From positions 1 through 5,119 of the forward strand of contig OMQS01000015.1 of the NCBI GenBank assembly GCA_900313295.1: 5,119 nucleotides of DNA. Direction: 5' to 3'. Below are positions 1 through 4,635 of the stretch, one piece after another. Position 1 is the first letter of the stretch, and the number at the start of each line of letters is the position of its first letter. The stretch is from an uncultured Eubacteriales bacterium. Its GTDB lineage: Bacteria; Bacillota; Clostridia; Oscillospirales; Oscillospiraceae. A model generated the notes under the pieces. That model made no database searches. It was not told where the DNA came from and worked only from the letters and a program-made list of their open reading frames with translations. The translations under genes were made by a program, and so were the position numbers.

Positions 1-57
1 ACCACCCGGGACGGACGCGAGATCCCCATTTTCGTAAACGGCAACTTCGCCATCTGA
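1..57 (+). CDS. C-terminal end of an unidentified protein (partial)
   Basis: Frame 1 is open from the first base of the window and ends at TGA 55-57, encoding 18 residues that finish in REIPIFVNGNFAI. It is accepted as a real gene end because a strong intrinsic terminator begins only eight bases after the stop, and because the codons (CGG, GAC, ATC, CCC, GGC, AAC, TTC) match the GC-ending usage of rpe at the other end of the window. The fragment is too short to assign a family. The charged stretch followed by a hydrophobic strand suggests the C-terminal edge strand of a soluble protein, but that is only a guess. The gene starts outside the window. Confidence 0.6.
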   Translation, partial: TTRDGREIPIFVNGNFAI

Positions 58-64
58 AAAAACG

Positions 65-102
65 AAAAACAGACTCTCTGCGCAGGCAGAGAGTCTGTTT
101 TT
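65..102 (+). terminator. Intrinsic terminator of the upstream gene
   Basis: CAGACTCTCTGC (70-81) and GCAGAGAGTCTG (86-97) form a perfect 12-bp stem around a GCAG loop. It is flanked by AAAAA at 65-69 and followed by TTTTT at 98-102. The A and T tracts are complementary, so the stem can extend to 17 bp and could terminate in both directions. It lies eight bases after the stop of the upstream gene and separates that gene from the tetR promoter. Confidence 0.93.
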
Positions 103-231
103 CTGCCGGCGGCGAAATGACCACACCCCGCCGCCGACTGACTTTCCGTTTTCCTATGATTCCTCCCACTATATCCTATAGAAATGCCCAATAAAAAGCC
201 TAATACTTCTGCGTTTTTTCCTGTTTTTTTC
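103..231. other. Intergenic spacer with no supported gene
   Basis: This spacer between the upstream terminator and the tetR promoter has no ORF with a ribosome binding site and coding character on either strand. It goes from GC-rich (a loose CGGCGGCG / CGCCGCCG pairing near 108-136) to AT-rich. It contains a small inverted repeat CTATA-TCC-TATAG at 169-181 and T-rich runs at 214-230. The short arms could be an additional binding site but are too weak to call. Confidence 0.5.
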
Positions 232-260
232 TTGCCGATTTGAAGGAAATGATTTATAAT
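232..260 (+). promoter_or_regulatory. Sigma-A promoter of the tetR-surface protein operon
   Basis: A -35-like TTGCCG (232-237) sits 17 bases before a perfect -10 TATAAT (255-260). Transcription is expected to start at about 266-268, giving a leader of about 30 nt before the ATG at 296. The surrounding DNA is AT-rich, as usual for Firmicute promoters. No separate promoter is seen before the overlapping downstream gene, so both genes probably depend on this one. Confidence 0.85.
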
Positions 261-275
261 TAATACATATATTAA
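260..275. promoter_or_regulatory. Candidate autoregulatory operator of the TetR-type regulator
   Basis: TTAATA (260-265), spacer CATA, then TATTAA (270-275) is a perfect 6-4-6 inverted repeat. It overlaps the last base of the -10 box and covers the predicted transcription start. A TetR-family dimer bound here would block RNA polymerase, and autorepression from a palindrome in the gene's own promoter is the usual arrangement in the family. The position is seen directly; binding by this particular regulator is inferred. AT-rich palindromes also occur by chance in promoters. Confidence 0.6.
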
Positions 276-280
276 CTAGT

Positions 281-286
281 GGAGGG
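281..286 (+). promoter_or_regulatory. Ribosome binding site of tetR
   Basis: GGAGGG lies nine bases before the ATG at 296 and fixes that start. The only other nearby ATG in any frame, at 279, would have no upstream Shine-Dalgarno and belongs to a shadow frame. Confidence 0.85.
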
Positions 287-295
287 TAACTGCCT

Positions 296-1006
296 ATGCC
301 GCTGCGAAAAGACGGTATCGAAACGAAAAAGAAGATCCTTGCCGTGTGCGTCCGCCTGTTTCTGGAGCAGGGGTATCGGGAGACCACCATCTCCCAGATC
401 GTGGAGGAGGCCGGCGTGGCGCGGGGGAGCTTTCAAAACCTGTTCCCCACCAAGGACGCGGTGCTCATGGAGCTGGTGAAGCCCATGTTCGGCGGGCAGT
501 TCGGCGTGGCGCGGGGGCTTGTGGGCGACAGTCTGCCGCCGGTGTACGCCTATGCGGCGGAAACGGCCATCCAGCTGACCCTCACGGAGCTGAACGAGAG
601 CCTGCGGGAAATTTATCTCGAGGCCTACACCCTGCCGGACACGGCGGAGTATATCTACCTGCACACCACGGCGGAGCTGAAGGCCATCTTCGGGGCGAAT
701 TTTCCGAGGTATTCCGACAGCGATTTTTATGAGATGGACATCGGCTCGGCGGGACTCATGCGCAGCTATATGGCCAGAAAGTGCGACATCCATTTTCCGC
801 TGGAGCGCAAGCTGGAACGCTTTCTTACGGCGGCCATGCGGATGTATAAGGTGCCGGAGGCGGAGCAGGCGGGGGTGCTGGACTTTATCGCAGGGCTTGA
901 CATGCAGGCCATCGCCGCCGACGTGATGCATAAACTGTTTGCAATGCTGGAAATGAAGTATGACTTCAAGCTGTCATCGGGGGACGAAAGGGAGAAAGAG
1001 CAATGA
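296..1006 (+). CDS. TetR/AcrR-type transcriptional regulator
   Basis: A 236-residue DNA-binding regulator, expected to act as a cytoplasmic dimer. The N-terminal domain fits the TetR family. Helix 1 is around residues 9-26 (KKKILAVCVRLFLEQGY), followed by a helix-turn-helix at about 31-50 (TTISQIVEEAGVARGSFQNLF) and the usual PTKDAVLMEL helix 4 start. The FQNLF ending takes the place of the more common YxxF. Residues from about 60 to 225 are a long alpha-helical region with no conserved motif I recognise, as expected for a family whose ligand domain diverges, so the ligand is unknown. Length is slightly above the typical 190-220. The start is set by GGAGGG nine bases upstream. The gene is intact, follows its own promoter with a palindromic operator candidate, and its TGA overlaps the ATG of the surface protein gene by four bases. 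It therefore probably regulates that gene and itself. Whether it represses or activates cannot be told from sequence. Confidence 0.92.
   Translation: MPLRKDGIETKKKILAVCVRLFLEQGYRETTISQIVEEAGVARGSFQNLFPTKDAVLMELVKPMFGGQFGVARGLVGDSLPPVYAYAAETAIQLTLTELNESLREIYLEAYTLPDTAEYIYLHTTAELKAIFGANFPRYSDSDFYEMDIGSAGLMRSYMARKCDIHFPLERKLERFLTAAMRMYKVPEAEQAGVLDFIAGLDMQAIAADVMHKLFAMLEMKYDFKLSSGDEREKEQ
990..994 (+). promoter_or_regulatory. Ribosome binding site of the surface protein gene, inside tetR
   Basis: GGGAG lies eight bases before ATG 1003, within the last codons of tetR. Together with the ATGA overlap (1003-1006) this suggests translational coupling of regulator and surface protein. Confidence 0.75.
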
Positions 1007-1443
1007 AAAGACGGATCTTGTGTTTTCTGCTGACGTTGTGCGTGATGCTGACGCTGGTGCCCAGTGTGGCTTTGGCGGCGGAGGAACGGTACGGAGTGTG
1101 GATCCTGGATGAGGAGATTACCTCTTCCCGGAAAATAAGCCGAAAGGAGGGCTGGGAATTTGACCCGAACACCTACACGCTGACCCTGCGGAACTTTCAA
1201 ATAGGCACCATCGGGACGAAAATATCAGCGCTTTTTGACAAATATTCCCTCTTTGGGCTGATCTATGTGGACACCAGCGTGCATGACCTGACCATTCGCG
1301 TGGAGGGGCGGGAGAATTACCTGGGCGACGAGGCCTTCCCCTATGAGAATTGCACCAAATATAAAGAGGCCTACTACGGCATTTACGCCACCAATACCAA
1401 CCTGACCATCACCGGAAATCGCGGAGCCATATTGAAGATCTAG
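1003..1443 (+). CDS. N-terminal fragment of the surface protein, still translatable and secreted
   Basis: A 146-residue open frame with a good start: ATG overlapping the tetR stop and GGGAG eight bases upstream. Residues 1-26 (MKRRILCFLLTLCVMLTLVP then SVALAA) are a classical Sec signal peptide with a basic n-region, a long hydrophobic core and an AxA site, cleaved at about residue 25 or 26. Residues 29-63 follow the pattern of the short N-terminal module common in Clostridia surface proteins: an aromatic-Gly-x-Trp start, a GW-containing turn, then D-P-N-T-Y-T-L-T-L. Residues 78-146 are beta-strand rich (LIYVDTSVHDLTIRVEG, IYATNTNLTITGNRGAIL) and stop at amber codon 1441 in the middle of a strand repeat. 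As it stands, the product would be exported without any wall anchor, so it would be released or degraded. It is probably cotranscribed with tetR. Confidence 0.7.
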   Translation: MKRRILCFLLTLCVMLTLVPSVALAAEERYGVWILDEEITSSRKISRKEGWEFDPNTYTLTLRNFQIGTIGTKISALFDKYSLFGLIYVDTSVHDLTIRVEGRENYLGDEAFPYENCTKYKEAYYGIYATNTNLTITGNRGAILKI

Positions 1444-1800
1444 ACCCACGAGAACGCCATTGAGTGCAAAAATCTGACCATAAAAGACAGTGTCACAGTG
1501 GAAGCCGTGAGCCAGGGCACCTGTATCTACTCCGGCGGCGACATAACGATAGAGGGAGTGGGCACCATCGTCAATGCTCGCACCACTGACATCATCAAGG
1601 GTCAGGCGGCTATGTCGACCCGCGGCAAGCTGTATGTGGGAGAGGGCGCGCTTGATCACATGTTCCGTGGCTAAGAGCAGCTCTTGGGAAAGAGTGGGTT
1701 TTCTTCACAACTTTCCCCATACCAACTATATCTCCTCCCTCTATGTGGCGGGCGTGGCCACCGTTGACGGCGGCATCGTAACTGCGTATTTCTACAAGAG
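1444..1800 (+). pseudogene. Middle segment of the surface protein gene, read in two frames
   Basis: From 1444 to 1671 the original frame 1 continues for 76 codons with beta-helix-like repeats (LTIKDSVTVEAVSQGT, IYSGGDITIEGVGTIVNAR, GKLYVGEGAL) and ends at TAA 1672. From about 1673 to 1800, frame 2 carries the coding sense (HNFPHTNYISSLYVAGVATV, then DGGIVTAYFYK). Frame 1 is closed here by TGA 1765. Going from frame 1 to 2 needs one extra or two missing bases, and going back near 1800 needs the reverse. No ribosome binding site precedes any ATG in this stretch, so I do not call an independent gene. The exact break points cannot be placed better than about 30 bases without an intact homologue. 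AT content rises locally at 1800-1835 (YINKYNY codons). Confidence 0.65.
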
Positions 1801-1896
1801 GAAAGGTTCTATATTAATAAATATAACTATATTGAAGATTTCGGCGAGACCAAGGCGTTTTATTGCAAGCGTCTGGATATAAACAATGGCGGAGAA

Positions 1897-3462
1897 GTGG
1901 ATGTGTTCTTTGAGCGAGCCGAAGGGAAGGACCCGCAGAACGAATATGGTTTCGACAGCAATGACTTAGCCGACAGCTGGGAGGATTTGTGGCGCGGAGC
2001 CATCTACTTCCAGGGAGACGGCGTGATGCGCGTGGGTATGTCCAACGGGAAGCGAGAGGAAAACGCCATATCCATGAGGAAACGGATGGTGATGGCGGGG
2101 CCGCATGTAAAGCTGAGCCGGACAAATTATCCCCCACAGATATATTCGAAATATTCGGATTATGTAGAGCTGACAGGGAAGAAGCACAACAGCATTACCC
2201 TCTTTTCGGAAAAAAGAGGGGGCGAAGACATGCCGTTTTGGTCCTATTACACGGATAGATCCGATGCGACCTATGTCTACAAGACCTTGGAGCTGAAGGA
2301 CATTGTGAAATCGGATCTGGAGCTGAAGCTGACGGCGGAGCCGGGGAGCTACACGGTGGATCCGATGGTAAGCGCGGGCTGCGCCATTCCGGAGATGGTG
2401 GTGCAGTCGGGCGCCACGCTGAAGCTGACCATGCAGCGGGGGGAAAACAACACCTTCACCAAGCCCATCCGGCTGGAGGGCGGCAACCTGGAGATAGACG
2501 GAACCACGGCCAACATCACAGGGCTGGATGTCCGAGGCACGGGCACCGTGATCTTTAACAGCGGCACCGTCAGCGGCACGGTGGAAAAGGCCATTAAAAT
2601 GGTGGTAAAGGACGGCAACATTGATGTGCCCGACTACGGCAATACCGTGGACGGAAACGGCAACGCCGTACACAAGTTCGTCTACACGGTGGAGACGGAG
2701 GAGCGGTACACCCAGCCGCTCCAGATAAAAACCATGACGGGGCCGGACGAATACGACACGGTGAGTCTGAGTTCCGGGCCGTTTCACCAGGGGGAGAACA
2801 ACGAGCGGCTGCTCTACCGCTGTGTGATCAAGAATACGCCCAACGACAGAGACTATAACGGCATCCGCTACTCGGCGGCTGTGACCCTGACGGTGACGCG
2901 CAACTGTGCCCTGGAGGGACACGAGCTGGACGAGGGCACGGTGACCACGGCGCCCACCTGCACGGCCACGGGCTTGAAGACCTTTACCTGCTCCGCCTGC
3001 GGCGGCACGGAGGTAACGATCCTTCCCGCGCTGGATCACGACTGGGCGGCGGCTACCTGCATGACGCCCAAGACCTGCCGGCGGGATGGCTGCGGCGCCA
3101 AGGAAGGCACGGTGGATCAGAACAACCACACCGGCGAAAAGGTGTGGAGCACCACGGAGCGCCGGCACACCCAGCGCTATAACTGCTGCGGGCTTGTCAC
3201 CGTGGAGACGGAGGAGCACACATGGGAGAAGGGCGTGTGCACCCTGTGCGCCTACCGCTGCGTGAGCCACACCGGCGGTACGGCCACCTGCGTGAAGAAA
3301 GCCGTGTGCGAGGACTGCGGCGAGGCCTACGGCGAGGTGGACGGCGGGAACCACGAGGCGCTGGTGCGAGTGCCCGCCAAGGCGGCCGCCGAGGACGCCG
3401 AGGGCAACAGCGAGTACTGGTATTGCAGCCCCAGACCCCGCAGACCGGCGACAGCGGCCTGA
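1897..3462 (+). CDS. Body of the surface protein: beta-rich and cysteine-module region, no signal peptide or anchor (gene fragment)
   Basis: A 521-codon open frame counted from GTG 1897. The frame is actually open from 1768, and no convincing Shine-Dalgarno precedes this or later in-frame starts such as ATG 2038, so it is probably not translated independently. Residues 130-235 have regular strand-turn sequence (GATLKLTM, GGNLEIDGTTANITGLDVRG, GTVIFNSGTV), like the repetitive beta-solenoid part of Clostridia surface proteins. Residues 255-335 look like an immunoglobulin-like domain (VHKFVYTVETEERYTQ, VTLTVTRN). Residues 337-510 are the cysteine-rich modules, with CSAC (365-368), CTLC (448-451) and CEDC (471-474). 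The last ten codons (PRPRRPATAA) are an out-of-frame tail, because the true end lies in frame 3. Lacking both signal and anchor, any product would be cytosolic. GC-biased codons are uniform from about 2300 on. Confidence 0.65.
   Translation: MDVFFERAEGKDPQNEYGFDSNDLADSWEDLWRGAIYFQGDGVMRVGMSNGKREENAISMRKRMVMAGPHVKLSRTNYPPQIYSKYSDYVELTGKKHNSITLFSEKRGGEDMPFWSYYTDRSDATYVYKTLELKDIVKSDLELKLTAEPGSYTVDPMVSAGCAIPEMVVQSGATLKLTMQRGENNTFTKPIRLEGGNLEIDGTTANITGLDVRGTGTVIFNSGTVSGTVEKAIKMVVKDGNIDVPDYGNTVDGNGNAVHKFVYTVETEERYTQPLQIKTMTGPDEYDTVSLSSGPFHQGENNERLLYRCVIKNTPNDRDYNGIRYSAAVTLTVTRNCALEGHELDEGTVTTAPTCTATGLKTFTCSACGGTEVTILPALDHDWAAATCMTPKTCRRDGCGAKEGTVDQNNHTGEKVWSTTERRHTQRYNCCGLVTVETEEHTWEKGVCTLCAYRCVSHTGGTATCVKKAVCEDCGEAYGEVDGGNHEALVRVPAKAAAEDAEGNSEYWYCSPRPRRPATAA
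2905..3426 (+). repeat. Degenerate cysteine-rich protein modules
   Basis: The encoded sequence contains diverged units of the type found near the C-terminus of many gut Firmicute surface proteins. These are GHELDEGTVTTAPTCTATGL followed by KTFTCSACGGTEVTILPALDHDW, then ATCMTPKTCRRDGCGAKEG, KGVCTLCAYRCVSHTGGTATC, and VKKAVCEDCGEAYGEVDGGN. Paired cysteines (CxxC) recur at 2989-3000, 3238-3249 and 3307-3318, with scattered His residues. They could hold structural metal or disulphides; which one cannot be told. The last unit stops after EYWYCS (to 3429), where family members usually continue with a CGKYF-like stretch. Confidence 0.6.
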
Positions 3463-3539
3463 CCCTGTGGCTCACCCTGCTGCTGGGCGCGGCTATGGCC
3501 GTAGCGGTCATGGGCAAAAAGAAAAAGCGTGAGGCATAA
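3432..3539 (+). pseudogene. Out-of-frame cell-wall sorting signal of the surface protein
   Basis: Frame 3 encodes QTPQTGDSGLTLW, a hydrophobic span of about 19 residues (3459-3515) and the basic tail GKKKKREA ending at TAA 3537-3539. A P-Q-T-G-D motif (3438-3452), membrane span and Lys/Arg tail is the standard sortase sorting signal of Clostridia surface proteins, where (L/N)PQTG variants are common. It has no start or ribosome binding site of its own and is one base out of phase with the cysteine-module frame, so it is a severed C-terminus. The wall anchor is therefore lost even if the upstream body were translated. Confidence 0.8.
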
Positions 3540-3655
3540 GTAAAAAGCGCATACAGTGTATATCTAAAAAGGGCGGCTGCCGGTTAGACAGGTGTTCGTA
3601 AAACAGGTTTAGACCGAAATTACGAAATGAGCATCTGTCAGGCAGGATTGGGAAC
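3540..3655. other. Intergenic spacer with small inverted repeats
   Basis: No reading frame is supported here. TTCGTAA (3595-3601) and TTACGAA (3620-3626) form a 7-bp stem with an 18-nt loop, and ATACA-G-TGTAT (3551-3561) is a small palindrome. The segment is the 3' untranslated part of the surface protein transcript, which ends at the terminator that follows. A small RNA processed from this end is possible but not shown. Confidence 0.4.
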
Positions 3656-3700
3656 AAAATAACGGGTATCTGGTGAGAGCCGGATACCCGTTATTTTTTT
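3656..3700 (+). terminator. Intrinsic terminator after the surface protein gene
   Basis: AACGGGTATCTGG (3661-3673) and CCGGATACCCGTT (3680-3692) form a 13-bp stem with one T-G wobble around the loop TGAGAG. The stem extends through AAAAT (3656-3660) pairing with ATTTT (3693-3697), and a seven-T run ends at 3700. It closes the tetR-surface protein transcription unit 117 bases after the last stop codon. Confidence 0.93.
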
Positions 3701-3717
3701 GCCGTCACGAAAAGCAA

Positions 3718-3746
3718 TGGATTTATTCACAGCTTTCAGGTATAAT
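3718..3746 (+). promoter_or_regulatory. Possible promoter of the degraded downstream gene
   Basis: A perfect -10 TATAAT lies at 3741-3746. At 17-bp spacing the -35 would be TGGATT (3718-3723), a poor match to TTGACA, so the promoter would be weak or activator-dependent. It sits 18 bases after the T-run of the preceding terminator and about 140 bases before the next start codon. Confidence 0.5.
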
Positions 3747-3777
3747 TGCCTTAAATCAATCCTATCCCATTCATTCC

Positions 3778-3798
3778 GAGATTTTTTCAAAAAATCTC
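3778..3798. promoter_or_regulatory. Near-perfect 21-nt palindrome, possible operator
   Basis: GAGATTTTTT (3778-3787), a central C, then AAAAAATCTC (3789-3798) is a perfect 10-bp inverted repeat. It begins 32 bases after the -10 box, within the predicted leader. With a one-base centre it cannot make a normal RNA hairpin at full length, and no T-run follows on the + strand, so a DNA-binding site for a dimeric repressor is more likely than a terminator. The A/T runs could also bend DNA. The binding protein is unknown. Confidence 0.45.
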
Positions 3799-3874
3799 AA
3801 AAAACTTTGGAAACACTGGAACAATTCAGCCCTTCTCGTGCCATATATAGTAGAGGGTTGAATACAGAAGCGAT

Positions 3875-3880
3875 GGGAGG
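3875..3880 (+). promoter_or_regulatory. Strong ribosome binding site that selects ATG 3889
   Basis: GGGAGG, continuing as GGGAGGTGA, is almost fully complementary to the 16S rRNA 3' end. It lies eight bases before ATG 3889. This favours ATG 3889 over the in-frame GTG at 3880, which overlaps the site. Confidence 0.8.
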
Positions 3881-3888
3881 TGACGCTG

Positions 3889-4092
3889 ATGGACAAGCAG
3901 ACAGGCCCAAAAGGTTTTCTTGTGGTGCTGCCCGGTGAGATCATCGAGATGCCGCAGGACAGCGACAAATCATGGCTGACGCTGTTTTACAGTCTGCCGC
4001 GAGAGCTTGCGGAGAAATGGAAACCAGCCTATGAGCTGCCCCGCTGTCCGTATGAGGTCTTGCGGACAGACAAATATAACCACATCGTATGA
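3889..4092 (+). CDS. Unidentified N-terminal fragment, 67 residues, ends at a probable nonsense codon
   Basis: A 67-codon frame starting MDKQTGPKGFLVVLPGEIIE and ending TDKYNHIV at TGA 4090-4092. The strong GGGAGG eight bases upstream shows it was, or still is, translated. I do not recognise a named domain. The sequence is soluble and mixed, with a short hydrophobic strand (FLVVLPG) and an aromatic, Pro-rich part (WLTLFYSLPRELAEKWKPAY). The same frame continues immediately after the stop with coding sequence and no new ribosome binding site, so this is best seen as the first third of one interrupted gene. A separate short gene remains possible. The codons are less GC-biased than those of rpe, which fits an accessory origin. 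Confidence 0.55.
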   Translation: MDKQTGPKGFLVVLPGEIIEMPQDSDKSWLTLFYSLPRELAEKWKPAYELPRCPYEVLRTDKYNHIV

Positions 4093-4512
4093 GATGATAT
4101 GTTCAAGCTGCTTGTGTGGGACTGCTACGCATGGTGCGCATGGCAGTTCTTTCAAGTCAAAGACCGAAAGGGCAACTACCGCGATATTCCCGGCAACTGG
4201 AATCAGTACGCAGGATATTTCCCTTTGTGGCGGCTGTCATACAGCATTATCCCCTGCATCAATCTGGTCGGCAATGTCACTGACATGGTGATTGCGGAGC
4301 AGAACTGGCAGCCGATGATCGACGCGATCTGGGAAAACCGCACCGCGGAGGACTACGAAACCACCGGCAGCACCGTCAAGACGGATTTCATGCGGAAATG
4401 GCATCAAAACCGCTCCGGCAAGGCTATTTCTCTGGACGAGATGATGGAGAACGAGGACGGCGATATTTTTGAGGTCGCTGATCCTTGCGGCGAGTTTGAG
4501 CAGAAGGTTATG
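3889..4512 (+). pseudogene. Interrupted and C-terminally truncated sigma-factor-like accessory gene
   Basis: Frame 1 reads through 3889-4512 with one interruption, TGA 4090-4092, between TDKYNHIV and DDMFKLLVWDCYAWCAWQFF. The distal part, 4309-4512, has the pattern WENRTAEDYETTGSTVKTDF, then MRKWHQNRSGKAISLDEMME, then NEDGDIFEVADPCGEFEQKV. The SLDE...EDG...EVADP...EFE.KV stretch matches the linker between the helical core and the C-terminal helix-turn-helix in small sigma-70-like proteins of Firmicute accessory elements. That resemblance is from memory and not verified. No helix-turn-helix follows. After EQKVM the frame runs into low-complexity Pro/Gly sequence, a hairpin and the rpe promoter, so the C-terminal domain appears deleted. 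The lesions and loss of the end suggest a decayed remnant of an accessory or mobile gene. Confidence 0.5.
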
Positions 4513-4635
4513 CCAGCGCAGCTGCCGGCTCCGTCCGGCGGAAAGAAGCTCCCCTTTGCCGCGCAGGCAGAGGGGAGCTTTCCCTGTCCCTTCCCATGTT
4601 TTCTCCGTTGCAATTCCCGTATTTGTGCGGTATAA
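4099..4635 (+). CDS. Distal open frame of the sigma-like remnant, with a spurious C-terminal tail
   Basis: A 178-codon frame opening at ATG 4099, six bases after TGA 4090-4092, in the same frame as the upstream fragment. There is no Shine-Dalgarno before ATG 4099, so independent translation is doubtful; reinitiation after the stop is possible. Residues 1-60 are aromatic-rich (LLVWDCYAWCAWQFF, GNWNQYAGYFPLWRLSYSII). Residues 70-138 are charged and include the SLDEMMENEDGDIFEVADP stretch. Residues 139-178 (PAQLPAPSGGKKLPFAAQAE onwards) coincide with a 15-bp hairpin, and the stop codon TAA 4633-4635 lies inside the rpe -10 box, so this tail is non-coding DNA read by accident. I keep it as an open frame only, not as a functional gene. 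Confidence 0.4.
   Translation: MFKLLVWDCYAWCAWQFFQVKDRKGNYRDIPGNWNQYAGYFPLWRLSYSIIPCINLVGNVTDMVIAEQNWQPMIDAIWENRTAEDYETTGSTVKTDFMRKWHQNRSGKAISLDEMMENEDGDIFEVADPCGEFEQKVMPAQLPAPSGGKKLPFAAQAEGSFPCPFPCFLRCNSRICAV
4546..4580 (+). terminator. Strong hairpin, possible terminator upstream of rpe
   Basis: AAGCTCCCCTTTGCC (4546-4560) and GGCAGAGGGGAGCTT (4566-4580) form a 15-bp stem with one T-G wobble around loop GCGCA. The following sequence, TTCCCTGTCCCTTCCC, is pyrimidine-rich but has no clean U-run. Termination would therefore be less efficient than at the other two terminators. It separates the degraded gene from the rpe promoter and lies within the accidental tail of the open frame. Confidence 0.6.

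Larger units (their letters stand above)
1003..3539 (+). pseudogene. Broken cell-wall-anchored surface protein gene (amber codon plus three frame changes)
   Basis: Read across its breaks, this locus encodes a secreted, wall-anchored protein of about 840 residues. It has a signal peptide, an N-terminal module with the YGVWILDEEITSS...FDPNTYTLTL pattern seen in repetitive beta-strand proteins of gut Clostridia, a beta-helix-like body, a cysteine-rich module region, and a PQTGD sorting signal with membrane span and basic tail. Four lesions are visible. TAG at 1441-1443 lies in frame, and the same frame continues with coherent sequence (ENAIECKNLTIKDSVTV, then IYSGGDITIEGVG) to TAA at 1672. Coding sense then moves to frame 2 (ISSLYVAGVATVDGGIVTAY) until about 1800, and returns to frame 1 (FYINKYNYIEDFGETKAFYC) up to TGA 3460. 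The anchor is in frame 3, entered near 3427-3432. Coding character on both sides of each break argues for decay of one gene rather than several genes. Assembly errors could mimic some lesions, but four are hard to explain that way. The original function was presumably adhesion or carbohydrate binding, which is inferred. Confidence 0.8.

Noticed and set aside
272..931. 219-codon open frame on the - strand
   Set aside because: It is antisense to the intact tetR gene, with a His/Arg-rich translation and no family features.
1441..1443. Amber codon as pyrrolysine or programmed readthrough
   Set aside because: No recoding signal is visible, and the same gene carries several other disabling frame changes, so simple decay is more likely.
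1811..1824. ATATT-AATA-AATAT inverted repeat, similar in layout to the tetR operator candidate
   Set aside because: It lies inside the surface gene where frame 1 codes YINKYNY, in a locally AT-rich stretch. The sequence differs from the promoter palindrome and no promoter is nearby.
1429..1839. 11-base direct repeat ATATTGAAGAT at 1429-1439 and 1829-1839, exactly 400 bases apart, near two of the lesions
   Set aside because: It is short, both copies are within coding sequence (ILKI and YIED contexts in the same frame), and flanking bases differ. Chance or a shared strand motif explains it as well as recombination.
1966..3354. Long open frame (462 codons) on the - strand
   Set aside because: It lies antisense to the cysteine-module surface gene and arises from its GC-biased codons. 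The translation is rich in Arg, His, Val and Ala, has no recognisable domain, and no ribosome binding site was identified.
3427..3440. Programmed ribosomal frameshift joining the cysteine module to the sorting signal
   Set aside because: There is no X-XXY-YYZ slippery site or downstream pseudoknot, and the protein sequence expected between the two parts seems to be missing, which favours a deletion.
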